A DNA stretch of 32,881 bases from Acinetobacter gerneri DSM 14967 = CIP 107464 = MTCC 9824 (lineage in GTDB: Bacteria; Pseudomonadota; Gammaproteobacteria; Pseudomonadales; Moraxellaceae): NCBI RefSeq assembly GCF_000368565.1, contig NZ_KB849554.1:1-32881 (forward strand), read 5' to 3'. Under the pieces are notes generated by a model, which was not told the origin of the DNA, did not search any database, and was given only the letters and a program-made list of their open reading frames with translations. Below, in pieces: positions 7,317 through 15,992 of the stretch (position 1 is the stretch's first letter; each line of letters begins with the position of its first letter). Made by a program: the position numbers and the translations under genes.

Positions 7317-8531
7317 TTAATCAGTAAAAGTCACGCGTGCAATCGCTTTTTTACCCGCTTGAATAATATAAGTTTTGTTTTCATTTACAGAGAAATTGGC
7401 ATCAACCACTTCCCAGTCAACTTTAACAGCGCCACGTGCAACCGCATCTTTGGCTTGAGCTGCATTTTTAGTTAAACCTGCTAAACGTAAAATCGAAGCA
7501 ATAAAGATTTCACCACCAAATTCACCACGTGAGATGCTTACTTCTGGCGTATCTTCTGGTACTTCACCTTCAGTAATAATGTTGCCCGCACCTTTATGTG
7601 CATGTTCAGCAGCATCTTTACCGTGGAAACGTTCAACCAATTCTAGCGCAAGAATTTTCTTCACTTCTTGTGGATTGCGACCGTCTGCAATTTCTTTTAA
7701 AAGCACAGCAATTTCTTCAAGAGATTTAAAGCTGAGCAAATCAAAATAACGTTCGATCAAACTGTCTGGCATTGAAAGTACTTTTTGGTACATCGCGCCT
7801 GGTGCATCAAATACACCAATATAGTTACCCAATGATTTAGACATTTTATTTACACCGTCTAAACCTTCAAGAATAGGCACAGTGATACACACTTGTGATT
7901 CTTGACCGTAACGGCTTTGTAAAGTACGTCCCATAAGCAAGTTAAAGGTTTGGTCTGTACCACCCAACTCTACGTCAGCTTCCAAAGCGATCGAGTCATA
8001 ACCTTGAACCAATGGATATAAAAACTCGTGAATCGCGATAGGTTGGTGATTGCTATAGCGTTTTGTAAAATCGTCACGCTCAAGCATACGTGAAACGGTT
8101 TGTTGGCTCGCAAGTTGAATCAAATCAGCAGCAGATTTTTGATTAAACCATTCTGAGTTAAAACGTACTTTGGTTTTCGCAGGATCAAGAATTTTAAAAA
8201 CTTGTTCTTGATATGTTTTCGCATTTTCCAACACTTGTTCACGTGAAAGTGGTGGACGAGTCGCACTTTTACCTGTTGGATCACCGATCATCGCAGTATA
8301 GTCACCAATCAAGAAAGTCACTTCATGACCCAAGTCTTGGAATGTTTTCAATTTGTTAATCAAAACAGTGTGACCCAAATGCAAATCTGGCGCTGTAGGG
8401 TCAAAGCCCGCTTTCACGCGTAAAGGTCTATTTTCTTTGAGTTTCTTTAATAGATCCTCTTCAGAAATAATTTCGTGTGTGCCTCGTTGGATGAGGGCAA
8501 GTTGTTCTTCAGCCGGCAGGAAATTTGACAT
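7317..8531 (-). CDS. tyrS: Tyrosyl-tRNA synthetase
   Basis: Class I aminoacyl-tRNA synthetase that charges tRNA(Tyr) in the cytoplasm; 404 aa, the usual length for the family. The HIGH motif appears as HLGH near residue 51. The tyrosine-binding region is around LVQGYDSIALEADVELGGTDQ near 175-195, and KMSKS is intact (NKMSKSLGN near residue 230). The C-terminal roughly 65 residues form the RNA-binding S4 domain (AGLTKNAAQAKDAVARGAVKV). The start at 8531 lacks a strong Shine-Dalgarno sequence but fits the family N-terminus. It is transcribed divergently from anmK across 81 bp. Confidence 0.96.
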   Translation of the reverse strand: MSNFLPAEEQLALIQRGTHEIISEEDLLKKLKENRPLRVKAGFDPTAPDLHLGHTVLINKLKTFQDLGHEVTFLIGDYTAMIGDPTGKSATRPPLSREQVLENAKTYQEQVFKILDPAKTKVRFNSEWFNQKSAADLIQLASQQTVSRMLERDDFTKRYSNHQPIAIHEFLYPLVQGYDSIALEADVELGGTDQTFNLLMGRTLQSRYGQESQVCITVPILEGLDGVNKMSKSLGNYIGVFDAPGAMYQKVLSMPDSLIERYFDLLSFKSLEEIAVLLKEIADGRNPQEVKKILALELVERFHGKDAAEHAHKGAGNIITEGEVPEDTPEVSISRGEFGGEIFIASILRLAGLTKNAAQAKDAVARGAVKVDWEVVDANFSVNENKTYIIQAGKKAIARVTFTD

Positions 8532-8612
8532 TACAAAAACCCAAATTCATCAGTTGTACAATTTGTGCGATATACTAACACTTTTTCAGCATAATGCAGG
8601 CGAAGTATCATC

Positions 8613-9740
8613 ATGACAACAATCTATATTGGCGTAATGACTGGAACCAGCATGGACGGCGTCGATTTTGTTGCTGCCTCTTTTGATCCTTTACACATCC
8701 ACGCAACGCTGACCGTCCCATTTGACCCAGATCTACGTGATGAGTTGATGGCGCTGACCTTACCCGGCGATAATGAAATCGATCGTATGGGTAAAGCGGA
8801 TGTTACCCTTGCAACTATGATCGGAAATGGGATTAATCAACTCATACAAGAAAACAATCTCGATAAATCACAAATCAAAGCCATCGGTTCACATGGGCAA
8901 ACGATTCGTCATCGTCCTGAACATGGTTTTACTTTGCAAATCGGCGACCCCAATATTATTACCGAAATCACGCAAATTCCGGTCATTTCTGATTTTCGTC
9001 GTCGTGATATGGCAGCGGGTGGTCAAGGTGCCCCTCTCGTTCCCGCATTTCATCAAGCATTATTTCAACATGAAACGATTCATCGTGTCATTTTAAATCT
9101 AGGTGGTATCGCCAACGTCAGCATGTTGCCTGCTGGTGATCCTGAAGCTGTTTATGGTTTTGATACTGGACCTGCCAATATTTTGATGGATGCTTGGTGT
9201 CACCGTTATACAGGTCAGCCCTATGATGAAAATGGCAATTGGGCAGCTTATGGTCAACCGATCCGTTCTCTTTTAGAACGTCTCCAATCACATGAATATT
9301 TCTCTAAAGAGCCACCAAAAAGTACAGGTCGCGAAGACTTCAATCTGGAATGGCTTGATGAACAAATCGCAGATTGGCGCAATGATTTAGAATATGATGA
9401 ATTGGAAGATATTCCTGAAAATATCCAAGCCACTTTAATGAAACTCACGACTCGTGCCATTAAAAAAGCCATTTATCGTTCGCCACTAGATACGGGTGAA
9501 GTTTATGTCTGTGGTGGTGGTGCATACAATTCAACTCTACTTGAACAATTACGCTGGCGTTTACGCAAACATAATTGGTCTGTGCAAACCACGACAGCAC
9601 TTGGGCTTGCACCGACATGGGTAGAAGCAACAGCATTTGCATGGTTAGCCATGCGTTTTATCCAAGATCAAAGTGCTAACCTTCCCGCAGTGACTGGTGC
9701 AGCAGGTTACCGTGTAATGGGTACGATCACCAAAGTTTAG
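8613..9740 (+). CDS. anmK: Anhydro-N-acetylmuramic acid kinase
   Basis: Cytoplasmic sugar kinase of the peptidoglycan recycling pathway: it opens and phosphorylates 1,6-anhydro-MurNAc to MurNAc-6-phosphate. The 375-aa length is normal for AnmK. Motifs include the N-terminal GVMTGTSMDGVDF nucleotide loop, AIGSHGQTIRHRP, PVISDFRRRDMAAGGQGAPLVP, LNLGGIANVS, GFDTGPANILMDAW and the C-terminal VCGGGAYNSTLLEQL. AGGCGAAG lies upstream of the ATG. It is divergent from tyrS, an arrangement I recall from other gammaproteobacteria. Confidence 0.95.
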   Translation: MTTIYIGVMTGTSMDGVDFVAASFDPLHIHATLTVPFDPDLRDELMALTLPGDNEIDRMGKADVTLATMIGNGINQLIQENNLDKSQIKAIGSHGQTIRHRPEHGFTLQIGDPNIITEITQIPVISDFRRRDMAAGGQGAPLVPAFHQALFQHETIHRVILNLGGIANVSMLPAGDPEAVYGFDTGPANILMDAWCHRYTGQPYDENGNWAAYGQPIRSLLERLQSHEYFSKEPPKSTGREDFNLEWLDEQIADWRNDLEYDELEDIPENIQATLMKLTTRAIKKAIYRSPLDTGEVYVCGGGAYNSTLLEQLRWRLRKHNWSVQTTTALGLAPTWVEATAFAWLAMRFIQDQSANLPAVTGAAGYRVMGTITKV

Positions 9741-9771
9741 AGATAGCTCACAAAAATTCCAAAATTTTCTG

Positions 9772-9799
9772 TTCAAGGTTAAATTCGTTTAACCTTGAA
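9772..9799. other. Perfect 12-bp TTCG hairpin downstream of anmK
   Basis: TTCAAGGTTAAA (9772-9783) pairs perfectly with 9788-9799 across a TTCG tetraloop. It is not followed by a T-run, so it is an atypical terminator at best. It may instead be a 3'-end stabilising hairpin for anmK mRNA. A parS-like site follows after 2 bp. Confidence 0.55.
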
Positions 9800-9801
9800 T
9801 A

Positions 9802-9817
9802 TGTTCCATGTGAAACA
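9802..9817. promoter_or_regulatory. parS-like ParB site (anmK-hydrolase intergenic)
   Basis: TGTTCCATGTGAAACA differs from the parS form TGTTCCACGTGAAACA at one central base. It is intergenic, about 14 kb from oriC. Confidence 0.5.
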
Positions 9818-9909
9818 TCACTTAAAAATCCTGCTACATGACCTTTACTGCTATTAAAAAGCGGCATAAAAACACGCAATATCACTAAAAATTTCACGAG
9901 AATTAAAAA

Positions 9910-10746
9910 ATGGATATCACAAAACAAAGAATTGAAACCTTCCAACGAGAAGGACTTACTTTTGATGTCATCGACTCAGGACCTTTAGAAGGTGAAGTCT
10001 TTGTACTTCTACATGGTTTTCCTGAAACCAATAAAAGCTGGCAAGAAACTGCTGAAATCCTTAATGCAAATGGCTTTCGTACCTTTGCGATCAATCAGCG
10101 TGGATATAGTTTAAATGCACAACCTGAGGGACGGCGCGCTTATCGTAGTTCTGCTTTGGTTGAAGATGTCTACCAACTGATCGAGATCATTGGCAAGCCA
10201 GTTTATCTCGTCGGACATGATTGGGGAGCCGTTGTCGCTTGGGAAGTTGCGATTAAACATCCTGAGTCGATTAAACACCTCACGACGATTTCAGTACCGC
10301 ACAAAGCTGCATTTATGCAAGCTATGTTAAGAAGCAATCAGTTATTTAAATCTTATTATATGGGGCTTTTTCAACTCCCTAAAATACCTGAAATTTTATT
10401 TGAAAAATTACCTAAAATTGGTGAAGGATTGTTGAAAAATTCAGGCATGAATGAAGCACAATTGGCTGATTTTAGACAAGATATGATCAAAGAAGATCGT
10501 ATTAGTACAGCAATTAATTGGTATCGCGCTATTCCCTATGGCTCTAAAAAAAGCATTACTGAAAAAGTGAAAGTTCCGACATTATTTATATGGGGTAAAC
10601 ACGATACGGCGATTGGCGCTAAAAGTGTAGAACTCAATCGGAATTATGTCGATGCGCCATATACAGAGGTGATTATGGATGCAACGCATTGGATACCCGT
10701 GCAAAATGCAGCTGAATTATGTGAACATATTTTGCAGGATATCTAA
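9910..10746 (+). CDS. Alpha/beta hydrolase, epoxide-hydrolase-like
   Basis: A 278-aa alpha/beta hydrolase. The oxyanion-hole motif HGFPETNKSW lies near residue 35. The nucleophile elbow GHDWGAVVAWEVA (near residue 100) carries Asp, as in epoxide hydrolases and haloalkane dehalogenases rather than Ser esterases. The acid is likely within FIWGKHDTAIG and the base His within DATHWIPVQNA. There is no signal peptide, so it is cytoplasmic. The substrate is unknown. It has its own upstream gap and shares a bidirectional terminator with the convergent erpA. The ribosome binding site is weak. Confidence 0.85.
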   Translation: MDITKQRIETFQREGLTFDVIDSGPLEGEVFVLLHGFPETNKSWQETAEILNANGFRTFAINQRGYSLNAQPEGRRAYRSSALVEDVYQLIEIIGKPVYLVGHDWGAVVAWEVAIKHPESIKHLTTISVPHKAAFMQAMLRSNQLFKSYYMGLFQLPKIPEILFEKLPKIGEGLLKNSGMNEAQLADFRQDMIKEDRISTAINWYRAIPYGSKKSITEKVKVPTLFIWGKHDTAIGAKSVELNRNYVDAPYTEVIMDATHWIPVQNAAELCEHILQDI

Positions 10747-10811
10747 AAATATTATCTTTAACTTAACTGATGAGAGTTCTGCAAATAGAAAATACTTTTT
10801 ATTTTTCCAAT

Positions 10812-10840
10812 AAAAAAGGCTGTGAATTTCACAGCCTTTT
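10812..10840. terminator. Bidirectional terminator between hydrolase and erpA
   Basis: AAAAGGCTGTGAA paired with TTCACAGCCTTTT between two convergent genes. A- and T-runs on either side allow termination from both directions. Confidence 0.9.
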
Positions 10841-10870
10841 ACATTATTTTTACTATAGCTTTACAATTTA

Positions 10871-11206
10871 TTAGATCGAGAAAGAAGATCCACAACCACA
10901 TGTTGTTGTTGCATTTGGATTTTCCACGATAAAACGAGAACCCTCTAAGCCTTCAACATAATCTACTTTGGAACCAACGAGATACTGGTAGCTTAAAGAG
11001 TCAACCAACATTACAACATCACCATTTTCAAATTTTGCATCATCTTCATTGACGCTTTCTGCAAAATTAAAGCCGTATGAAAAACCAGAACAACCACCAC
11101 CTGTTACATATACACGCAACATAAGCTCTTGATTTCCTTCGCTATCACGAAGTTGACGAACTTTATTTGCAGCATTATCTGTCATAACGAGCGCTTGGGC
11201 ATTCAT
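10871..11206 (-). CDS. erpA: Iron-sulfur cluster insertion protein ErpA
   Basis: A-type Fe-S carrier that delivers clusters to target enzymes such as those of isoprenoid synthesis. The three cluster-ligating Cys are present: GGGCSGFSYG near residue 38 and the C-terminal CGCGSSFSI. YLVGSKVDYVEGLEGSRFIVENPNA closely follows E. coli ErpA as I recall it. I chose the ATG at 11206 (111 aa) because GAGGA lies 9 nt upstream; the upstream ATG at 11215 directly abuts that GAGGA, too close for use. The gene is alone and convergent with the hydrolase. A -10-like TATAAT lies inside a 10-bp inverted repeat upstream. Confidence 0.94.
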   Translation of the reverse strand: MNAQALVMTDNAANKVRQLRDSEGNQELMLRVYVTGGGCSGFSYGFNFAESVNEDDAKFENGDVVMLVDSLSYQYLVGSKVDYVEGLEGSRFIVENPNATTTCGCGSSFSI

Positions 11207-11247
11207 GGTAGGCATTCCTCAAACTATTGATGGCTTAAAACGAAAAA

Positions 11248-11289
11248 GACCATATATCAAGTCAATTATATCATACTCAATATATGGTC
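11248..11289 (-). promoter_or_regulatory. Candidate erpA promoter flanked by an inverted repeat
   Basis: On the minus strand a perfect TATAAT (11265-11270) lies between the arms of an exact 10-bp inverted repeat, GACCATATAT at 11248-11257 and its complement at 11280-11289. A consensus -35 is not clear. Fe-S genes are often controlled by IscR; only one half (ATAATTGACT) resembles an IscR type 1 site, so no regulator is assigned. Confidence 0.4.
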
Positions 11290-11305
11290 AGTTGCTGAAC
11301 TTTAA

Positions 11306-11338
11306 AGTTAATTCATACTAAATTTATCTGAATTAACT
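11306..11338 (-). terminator. Possible weak terminator of the downstream AdeT-type gene
   Basis: AGTTAATTC (11306-11314) pairs exactly with 11330-11338 across a 15-nt loop, just past the stop at 11357. The stem is AT-rich with only a short T-run on the minus strand, so termination is uncertain. Confidence 0.3.
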
Positions 11339-11356
11339 ATAAATATTAAATTTCAA

Positions 11357-12361
11357 TTACTTATAATCTTCATCACGTAAACTACATTCAAAGTTTTTCG
11401 GATTTTCTTTACAACGGAATTGCCACAACAATTTCATCATTTTCGGATCATACACACCGCGTTTAGTTAAACTAATACGTGATTCGCGCATTAATTTTTG
11501 ATAACCCGCTTTGTCTGCATCAGGCACTTGCATCCAGTATTTAGCAGGAATATCAGATTTCATTTTACCTAAAATTGTAAATGCACGAGGAAGTTGTGTC
11601 TTAACCCAATCACGTGATTTTTGTCCAAATCCTGCAGGGAATTTATCAGGTCGAATAATAATATTTCCTGTCACTTGTAAAATCGGATAATTTACAATTG
11701 CTCCTTTTGTCCCCAAACCCTTAAATAATTCTAATGGCTTAAATGCTGCTGCAGGCGCACCAATGATATCCACTTGATGGTTGTTAAATTTACTACCAAA
11801 ATTGGTCACATCTGCGCTTACGGCTTGTGCACCAATTTGTTGTACCATGATTTTTTGAGCTTCATCATAGTCTAAAACTGCGATTTTTTTACCTGCTGCT
11901 TTGGCAACGGTATTGATATTACGGTCATTCACCAATAAATAAGCATCGCCTACAGGAATCACCCCTGCGACTTCGTATTTACCATTGACCATATATTTTG
12001 CAAATACTGGATTTGCTAGACCTTGCATGACTTTTACTGCAAGTTTTATATCTGGAATTGCACCAATCGCATCAAGAGAGCCTGTAAATTTGTTAAATTG
12101 GCGTCCGCGCATCCCTGTTATACTGATACCATCACATTTTCCTGCTTTAAAATCTTCTGCAATCACAGACTCACTTTGATTGACTTTCAATTCAATATCA
12201 GCCCCCCAGTTTTTTGCTGCGAGCTGATAATCTTTCATCAAAGCATAGACATCGCCGTTTTTACCAACAAAGTCAAATACACAAAACGTTTGTTTTGCCT
12301 GAGCCGCTGAAGCTGCTGCCATCAAACCAGCCGAAAGAAGTAATGTTTTAGACCATTGCAT
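11357..12361 (-). CDS. AdeT-type putative periplasmic solute-binding protein
   Basis: 334 aa with a clear Sec signal peptide (LLLSAGLMAAASAAQA, cleavage likely after residue 22). The mature protein starts KQTFCVFDFVGKNGDVYALMKDY and has the two-lobed, TRAP/DctP-like binding-protein look: DFKAGKCDGISITGMRGRQFN, AVLDYDEAQKIMVQQIGAQAV, VDIIGAPAAAFKPLELFKGLG. I recognise it as the family of A. baumannii AdeT1/AdeT2, which were named as RND-type efflux components, though nothing here looks like a 12-helix RND pump. It lacks adjacent permease genes. It is a paralogue of the gene at 12625-13632. AAGGAAAATAAA precedes the ATG. The ligand is unknown. Confidence 0.8.
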   Translation of the reverse strand: MQWSKTLLLSAGLMAAASAAQAKQTFCVFDFVGKNGDVYALMKDYQLAAKNWGADIELKVNQSESVIAEDFKAGKCDGISITGMRGRQFNKFTGSLDAIGAIPDIKLAVKVMQGLANPVFAKYMVNGKYEVAGVIPVGDAYLLVNDRNINTVAKAAGKKIAVLDYDEAQKIMVQQIGAQAVSADVTNFGSKFNNHQVDIIGAPAAAFKPLELFKGLGTKGAIVNYPILQVTGNIIIRPDKFPAGFGQKSRDWVKTQLPRAFTILGKMKSDIPAKYWMQVPDADKAGYQKLMRESRISLTKRGVYDPKMMKLLWQFRCKENPKNFECSLRDEDYK

Positions 12362-12580
12362 TTTATTTTCCTTTCCATGATCAATTTTTAGTTCAATTCT
12401 TTGATTTAAAAATGAAAAAATTCCGTTTCCAAATCTAAAATTATTTTAAGCATCCACTGTATTACGGTTTTTTTTAAATTGTTTTAGATCATATTTCATT
12501 TCCAAACAATTGTTATTTTTATTCAAGAATACTCGTTTTTTTTAAAGCAACAATGGCAGAAATGACAGTAAAAATATAAA
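12362..12580. other. Intergenic region between the AdeT-type paralogues
   Basis: About 220 bp, very AT-rich. It should hold the promoter of the gene ending at 11357, since a strong terminator (12581-12609) isolates it from the upstream paralogue. No ORF or obvious operator is seen. Confidence 0.5.
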
Positions 12581-12609
12581 AAAAAACCTAGAAAATTTTC
12601 TAGGTTTTT
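12581..12609 (-). terminator. Terminator of the upstream AdeT-type gene
   Basis: Perfect stem AAAAACCTAGAAAA with its complement and a T-run on the minus strand, 16 nt past the stop codon at 12625. Confidence 0.9.
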
Positions 12610-12624
12610 CCTTTTAAATCAATA

Positions 12625-13632
12625 TTATTCACCACCAAGTGCACATTCGAAATTCGCTTTATCGACTGCACAACGTGCTTTTTTCAATACTGACATCATC
12701 GCTGGATCATAAATACCTTGTTTAGTCAGCTCCATACGGCCTTCACGTAACAGTTTTTGGTATTTTAATTTGTCAGCAGGGTTTAAGTTCATTTTGTATT
12801 TTGCAGGGATACCCGCTTCTAAGCGGTTGATCATTGCAAAGCTCTTCGCTACGTTTTTAACGAAGTAATCACGTGATTTTTGACCAAATCCAGCAGGGAA
12901 TTTTTCTGGACGAATCACAAGATCGGCAGTGACTTGTAAAACTGGGAAGTTAAACATCGCACCATTTGTACCTAGACCTTTATAAATTTCTAAAGGTTTG
13001 TATGCATATGCAGGTGCGCCAACCATATCAACCTGACCGTTGTTAAATTTGGCAACGAAGTTTGAAATATCTGAAATAACCGCTTGTGCACCTACACGTT
13101 GAACCATGATTTTTTGCGCTGGATCATAGCCTAAAACTGCGAATTTTTTACCTGCAGCTTTTTCAATCGAGTTGATATTTTTGTCACGTACAAAGATATA
13201 TGCTGAACCTAATGGCGCAATCCCAGCAATTTCGTATTTCTTACCGCCAAGATTAGTTGTCATTTTAGTAGCATTACGTGCATCCAATGCATAAGCAATC
13301 ACTTTTTGAGCAACGGCATTGCTTGGCACGCCACCGAGTGAGTCAATTGATCCTGCAAATTTATTATATTGACGAGCACGCATCGACGTTTCAAATACGG
13401 CATCACATTTGCCCGCTTTAAAATCGTTATCTGCTACACCTTCGTCCTGACGTGGAATAAGGTTAACGTCAGCGCCCCAACCTTTTGCTGCAAGTGCCCA
13501 TTCTTGAGCCATTTGGAAAGACTCACCTGATTTACCAAGTAAGTCAAAAACACAAACGTTTATAGCAGCTTGTGACATTGAAGACACACCAAGGATTGAT
13601 GTTGCGACCATAGTAAGAGCAATTTTTTTCAT
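12625..13632 (-). CDS. AdeT-type putative periplasmic solute-binding protein (paralogue)
   Basis: 335 aa, a paralogue of the protein at 11357-12361, sharing the order CVFDLLGKSG, FKAGKCDAVFETSMRARQYNKF, AVLGYDPAQKIMVQRVGAQAV, VDMVGAPAYAYKPLEIYKGLG and FPAGFGQKSRDYF. The signal peptide is MKKIALTMVATSILGVSSM followed by SQA. The start at 13632 is preferred because GGAAG lies 6 nt upstream; an ATG at 13650 would add six residues. The conserved Cys pair near the C-terminus (RCAVDKANFECALGGE) matches the paralogue (RCKENPKNFECSL) and probably forms a disulphide in the periplasm. The tandem pair fits the AdeT1/AdeT2 locus known in Acinetobacter. The ligand is unknown, and no transporter partner is adjacent. 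Confidence 0.8.
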   Translation of the reverse strand: MKKIALTMVATSILGVSSMSQAAINVCVFDLLGKSGESFQMAQEWALAAKGWGADVNLIPRQDEGVADNDFKAGKCDAVFETSMRARQYNKFAGSIDSLGGVPSNAVAQKVIAYALDARNATKMTTNLGGKKYEIAGIAPLGSAYIFVRDKNINSIEKAAGKKFAVLGYDPAQKIMVQRVGAQAVISDISNFVAKFNNGQVDMVGAPAYAYKPLEIYKGLGTNGAMFNFPVLQVTADLVIRPEKFPAGFGQKSRDYFVKNVAKSFAMINRLEAGIPAKYKMNLNPADKLKYQKLLREGRMELTKQGIYDPAMMSVLKKARCAVDKANFECALGGE

Positions 13633-13849
13633 ATTATGCTTCCGTATCAATATATTATTTGTTTAGTTTGATAACCATCCATAAGCGCCATATTAATCAG
13701 CTTCTTATAAAAAAAATAGAGCATTTACTCCATTTTTTTTGAATGTTTTATTTTCCTAATAATAATCATATATTTAAAAAAGAACTAATTGGTCATATTT
13801 TACACTTTTTAACGTTTTTATAGGTGTAAGTCACATTTTTAAATTTTTT

Positions 13850-13872
13850 TTGTTCGGATCGCATCGGAACAA
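13850..13872. promoter_or_regulatory. Operator-like imperfect inverted repeat
   Basis: A 23-bp imperfect palindrome: outer arms TTGTTC and GAACAA, inner arms GAT and ATC, centre CGC, with a single mismatch in each half. It is GC-richer than the AT-rich gap around it. It lies about 115 bp upstream of the ABC-F gene and about 218 bp upstream of the divergent AdeT-type gene. It could be a repressor site for either; no regulator can be named. Confidence 0.35.
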
Positions 13873-13986
13873 ATGATTGTAATTTTTGTAATAAATAAAA
13901 TATTTTGCAGAAAAATGCTCAAAAGTTTGTCTTCAACAAAATATCCCCTAAAATACAGGCACTCTTGATTAGCGATTTTGATTTTA

Positions 13987-15921
13987 ATGATTCAACTTGA
14001 CCAAGTTTCTTTACGCCGTGGTGGACGTGTTTTATTTCAAAAAGCGTCTATGCAAATTCATCCAGGTTGGAAAGTTGGTCTAACGGGTGTCAACGGTGCT
14101 GGTAAATCCACTCTTTTTGCAGCCTTGCTCGGCTCATTGACCGCAGATGAAGGTACATTGTCGCGTCCGCAAGTTTGGACTGTGGCGCATATGGCGCAAG
14201 AAGTGAAAGCCTTAGATATGGCTGCAATCGATTTTGTCCTTTCAGGTGATGAAGAATATTGGGAAATTCAAGCCAAACTCGATCATCCTGAAGATTTATC
14301 AGATCATGATCTTGCGCATTTGCATGGTCGTTTTGATGAAATTGATGGCTACTCTGCCCCTGCTAAAGCCGCTCAGCTCATGGCTGGTTTAGGTTTTATG
14401 GAACATCAAAATCAATTGCATGTTTCAAGTTTCTCTGGTGGTTGGCGTATGCGTTTAAATCTTGCACGTACGCTGATGAGTCGTTCAGATTTATTATTAC
14501 TTGATGAACCGACCAACCATTTAGACTTAGATGCTATTTTATGGCTTGAAGATTGGCTTAAAGCCTATGCAGGTACTTTGGTTCTTATTTCACATGACCG
14601 TGACTTTTTGGATGCCATTACCGATCATATTTTACATATTGAAAATGCTGAATTGACCTTATATACAGGCAATTATTCGACCTTTGAAACCACACGTAGC
14701 GAACGTTTGGCTCAGCATCAACAAGCCTATGAAAAACAACTCGAAACTCGTGCACATCTACAAAAATATATCGATCGCTTTAAAGCCAAAGCCACCAAAG
14801 CACGTCAAGCGCAAAGTCGTATCAAGCAACTTGAACGCATGCAAATGCTTGCACCTGCACATGTAGATACGCCATTTACTTTTAGTTTCCGTGAACCAAG
14901 TAAAATGAGTTCACCACTATTAATGATGGAACATGTTGATATTGGTTATGGCGATAAGCTGATTGCTACTGATATTAACCTACAAATCACTCCGACGAGC
15001 CGAATTGGTTTATTGGGAATGAATGGTGCAGGTAAATCAACACTCATTAAAACATTGGTTGGTGACCTACCTTTACTTGCCGGTGAGAGAAAAGCTTCTG
15101 AACTCCTTAATATCGGTTATTTTGCTCAGCACCAGATGGATGCACTCGATGATTTAGCGAGTCCAATGCTACAACTTGCACGTATTGCCGATAAAAAAAT
15201 TAGTGAAGCCACATTACGCTCATTTTTAGGTAGTTTTGGTTTTAGTGGCGAACGTATGGATACGCCATGTGAAAGCTTTTCTGGTGGTGAACGTGCTCGT
15301 TTAGCTTTAGCTTTGATCGTATGGCTACGCCCAAATGTACTCATCCTCGATGAGCCAACCAACCATCTTGATTTAGATATGCGTCATGCTTTGACTATGG
15401 CATTACAAGATTTTGAAGGTGCGGTAGTTCTGGTGTCGCATGAACGTCAACTGATTGCCAGTGTTTGTGATGATTTATTGCTAGTACATGCAGGTAAATG
15501 TTCCGAGTTTGATGGCGATTTACAAGACTATGCCAACTGGCTCCGTCAGGCACGACAAGACATGATCCGCCAAGGTGGTCAAACTGCCCCAGTCGTGTCA
15601 AAAGTCGCAGAGCAAAAAGCTCCTGTATCCAAGGTAGATAAAGAAGCACAGCGTAAAGAAGCAGCTCGTCGTCGTGAACAAACACGCCCTATCCGAAAAA
15701 ATATCGAAAAACTTGAAGCTCAAACTGCAAAAATTCAGCCACGACTGATTGAAATTGAAGCACTACTGGCAGATACAGCACTTTATGATGCCAATCGTAA
15801 AGATGATTTACTTAAAATCATGAATGAACAAACTGAGCTAAAAGCCAAATTGGAACAAGTGGAAGAACAAACGCTTGAACTGATGATGGAGCTTGAAGAA
15901 TTAGAAAGCTCATTTGACTAA
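13987..15921 (+). CDS. ABC-F family ATPase, YheS type
   Basis: 644-aa soluble protein with two ABC ATPase domains and no membrane segments, the ABC-F layout of ribosome-associated translation factors. First domain: Walker A GVNGAGKST near residue 36, signature FSGGWRMRLNLARTL, Walker B LLLLDEPTNHLDLDA. The linker (about residues 230-290) is charged, with KATKARQAQSRIKQLERM. Second domain: GMNGAGKST and FSGGERARLALALIVW, then DEPTNHLDLD. The C-terminal 100 residues are a predicted coiled coil. The order and motifs match E. coli YheS closely. I use the ATG at 13987; an in-frame TTG at 13978 is less likely. There is no clear Shine-Dalgarno sequence. Confidence 0.9.
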   Translation: MIQLDQVSLRRGGRVLFQKASMQIHPGWKVGLTGVNGAGKSTLFAALLGSLTADEGTLSRPQVWTVAHMAQEVKALDMAAIDFVLSGDEEYWEIQAKLDHPEDLSDHDLAHLHGRFDEIDGYSAPAKAAQLMAGLGFMEHQNQLHVSSFSGGWRMRLNLARTLMSRSDLLLLDEPTNHLDLDAILWLEDWLKAYAGTLVLISHDRDFLDAITDHILHIENAELTLYTGNYSTFETTRSERLAQHQQAYEKQLETRAHLQKYIDRFKAKATKARQAQSRIKQLERMQMLAPAHVDTPFTFSFREPSKMSSPLLMMEHVDIGYGDKLIATDINLQITPTSRIGLLGMNGAGKSTLIKTLVGDLPLLAGERKASELLNIGYFAQHQMDALDDLASPMLQLARIADKKISEATLRSFLGSFGFSGERMDTPCESFSGGERARLALALIVWLRPNVLILDEPTNHLDLDMRHALTMALQDFEGAVVLVSHERQLIASVCDDLLLVHAGKCSEFDGDLQDYANWLRQARQDMIRQGGQTAPVVSKVAEQKAPVSKVDKEAQRKEAARRREQTRPIRKNIEKLEAQTAKIQPRLIEIEALLADTALYDANRKDDLLKIMNEQTELKAKLEQVEEQTLELMMELEELESSFD

Positions 15922-15954
15922 ATCTGATAAATTTTGAATGCTGAAACGCATTCT

Positions 15955-15992
15955 AAAAAGCCTCTGTAGCAAAGTGCTACAGAGGTTTTTTT
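15955..15992 (+). terminator. Terminator of the ABC-F gene
   Basis: Perfect 10-bp stem CCTCTGTAGC (15961-15970) with 15976-15985, flanked by A- and T-runs. Confidence 0.92.

Noticed and set aside
8071..8100. ACGTGAAACG in tyrS as another parS site
   Set aside because: Only the right half matches; the left half is unrelated.
12023..12310. Plus-strand frame of 95 codons inside the AdeT-type gene
   Set aside because: Antisense shadow of a gene with a clear signal peptide and a paralogue.
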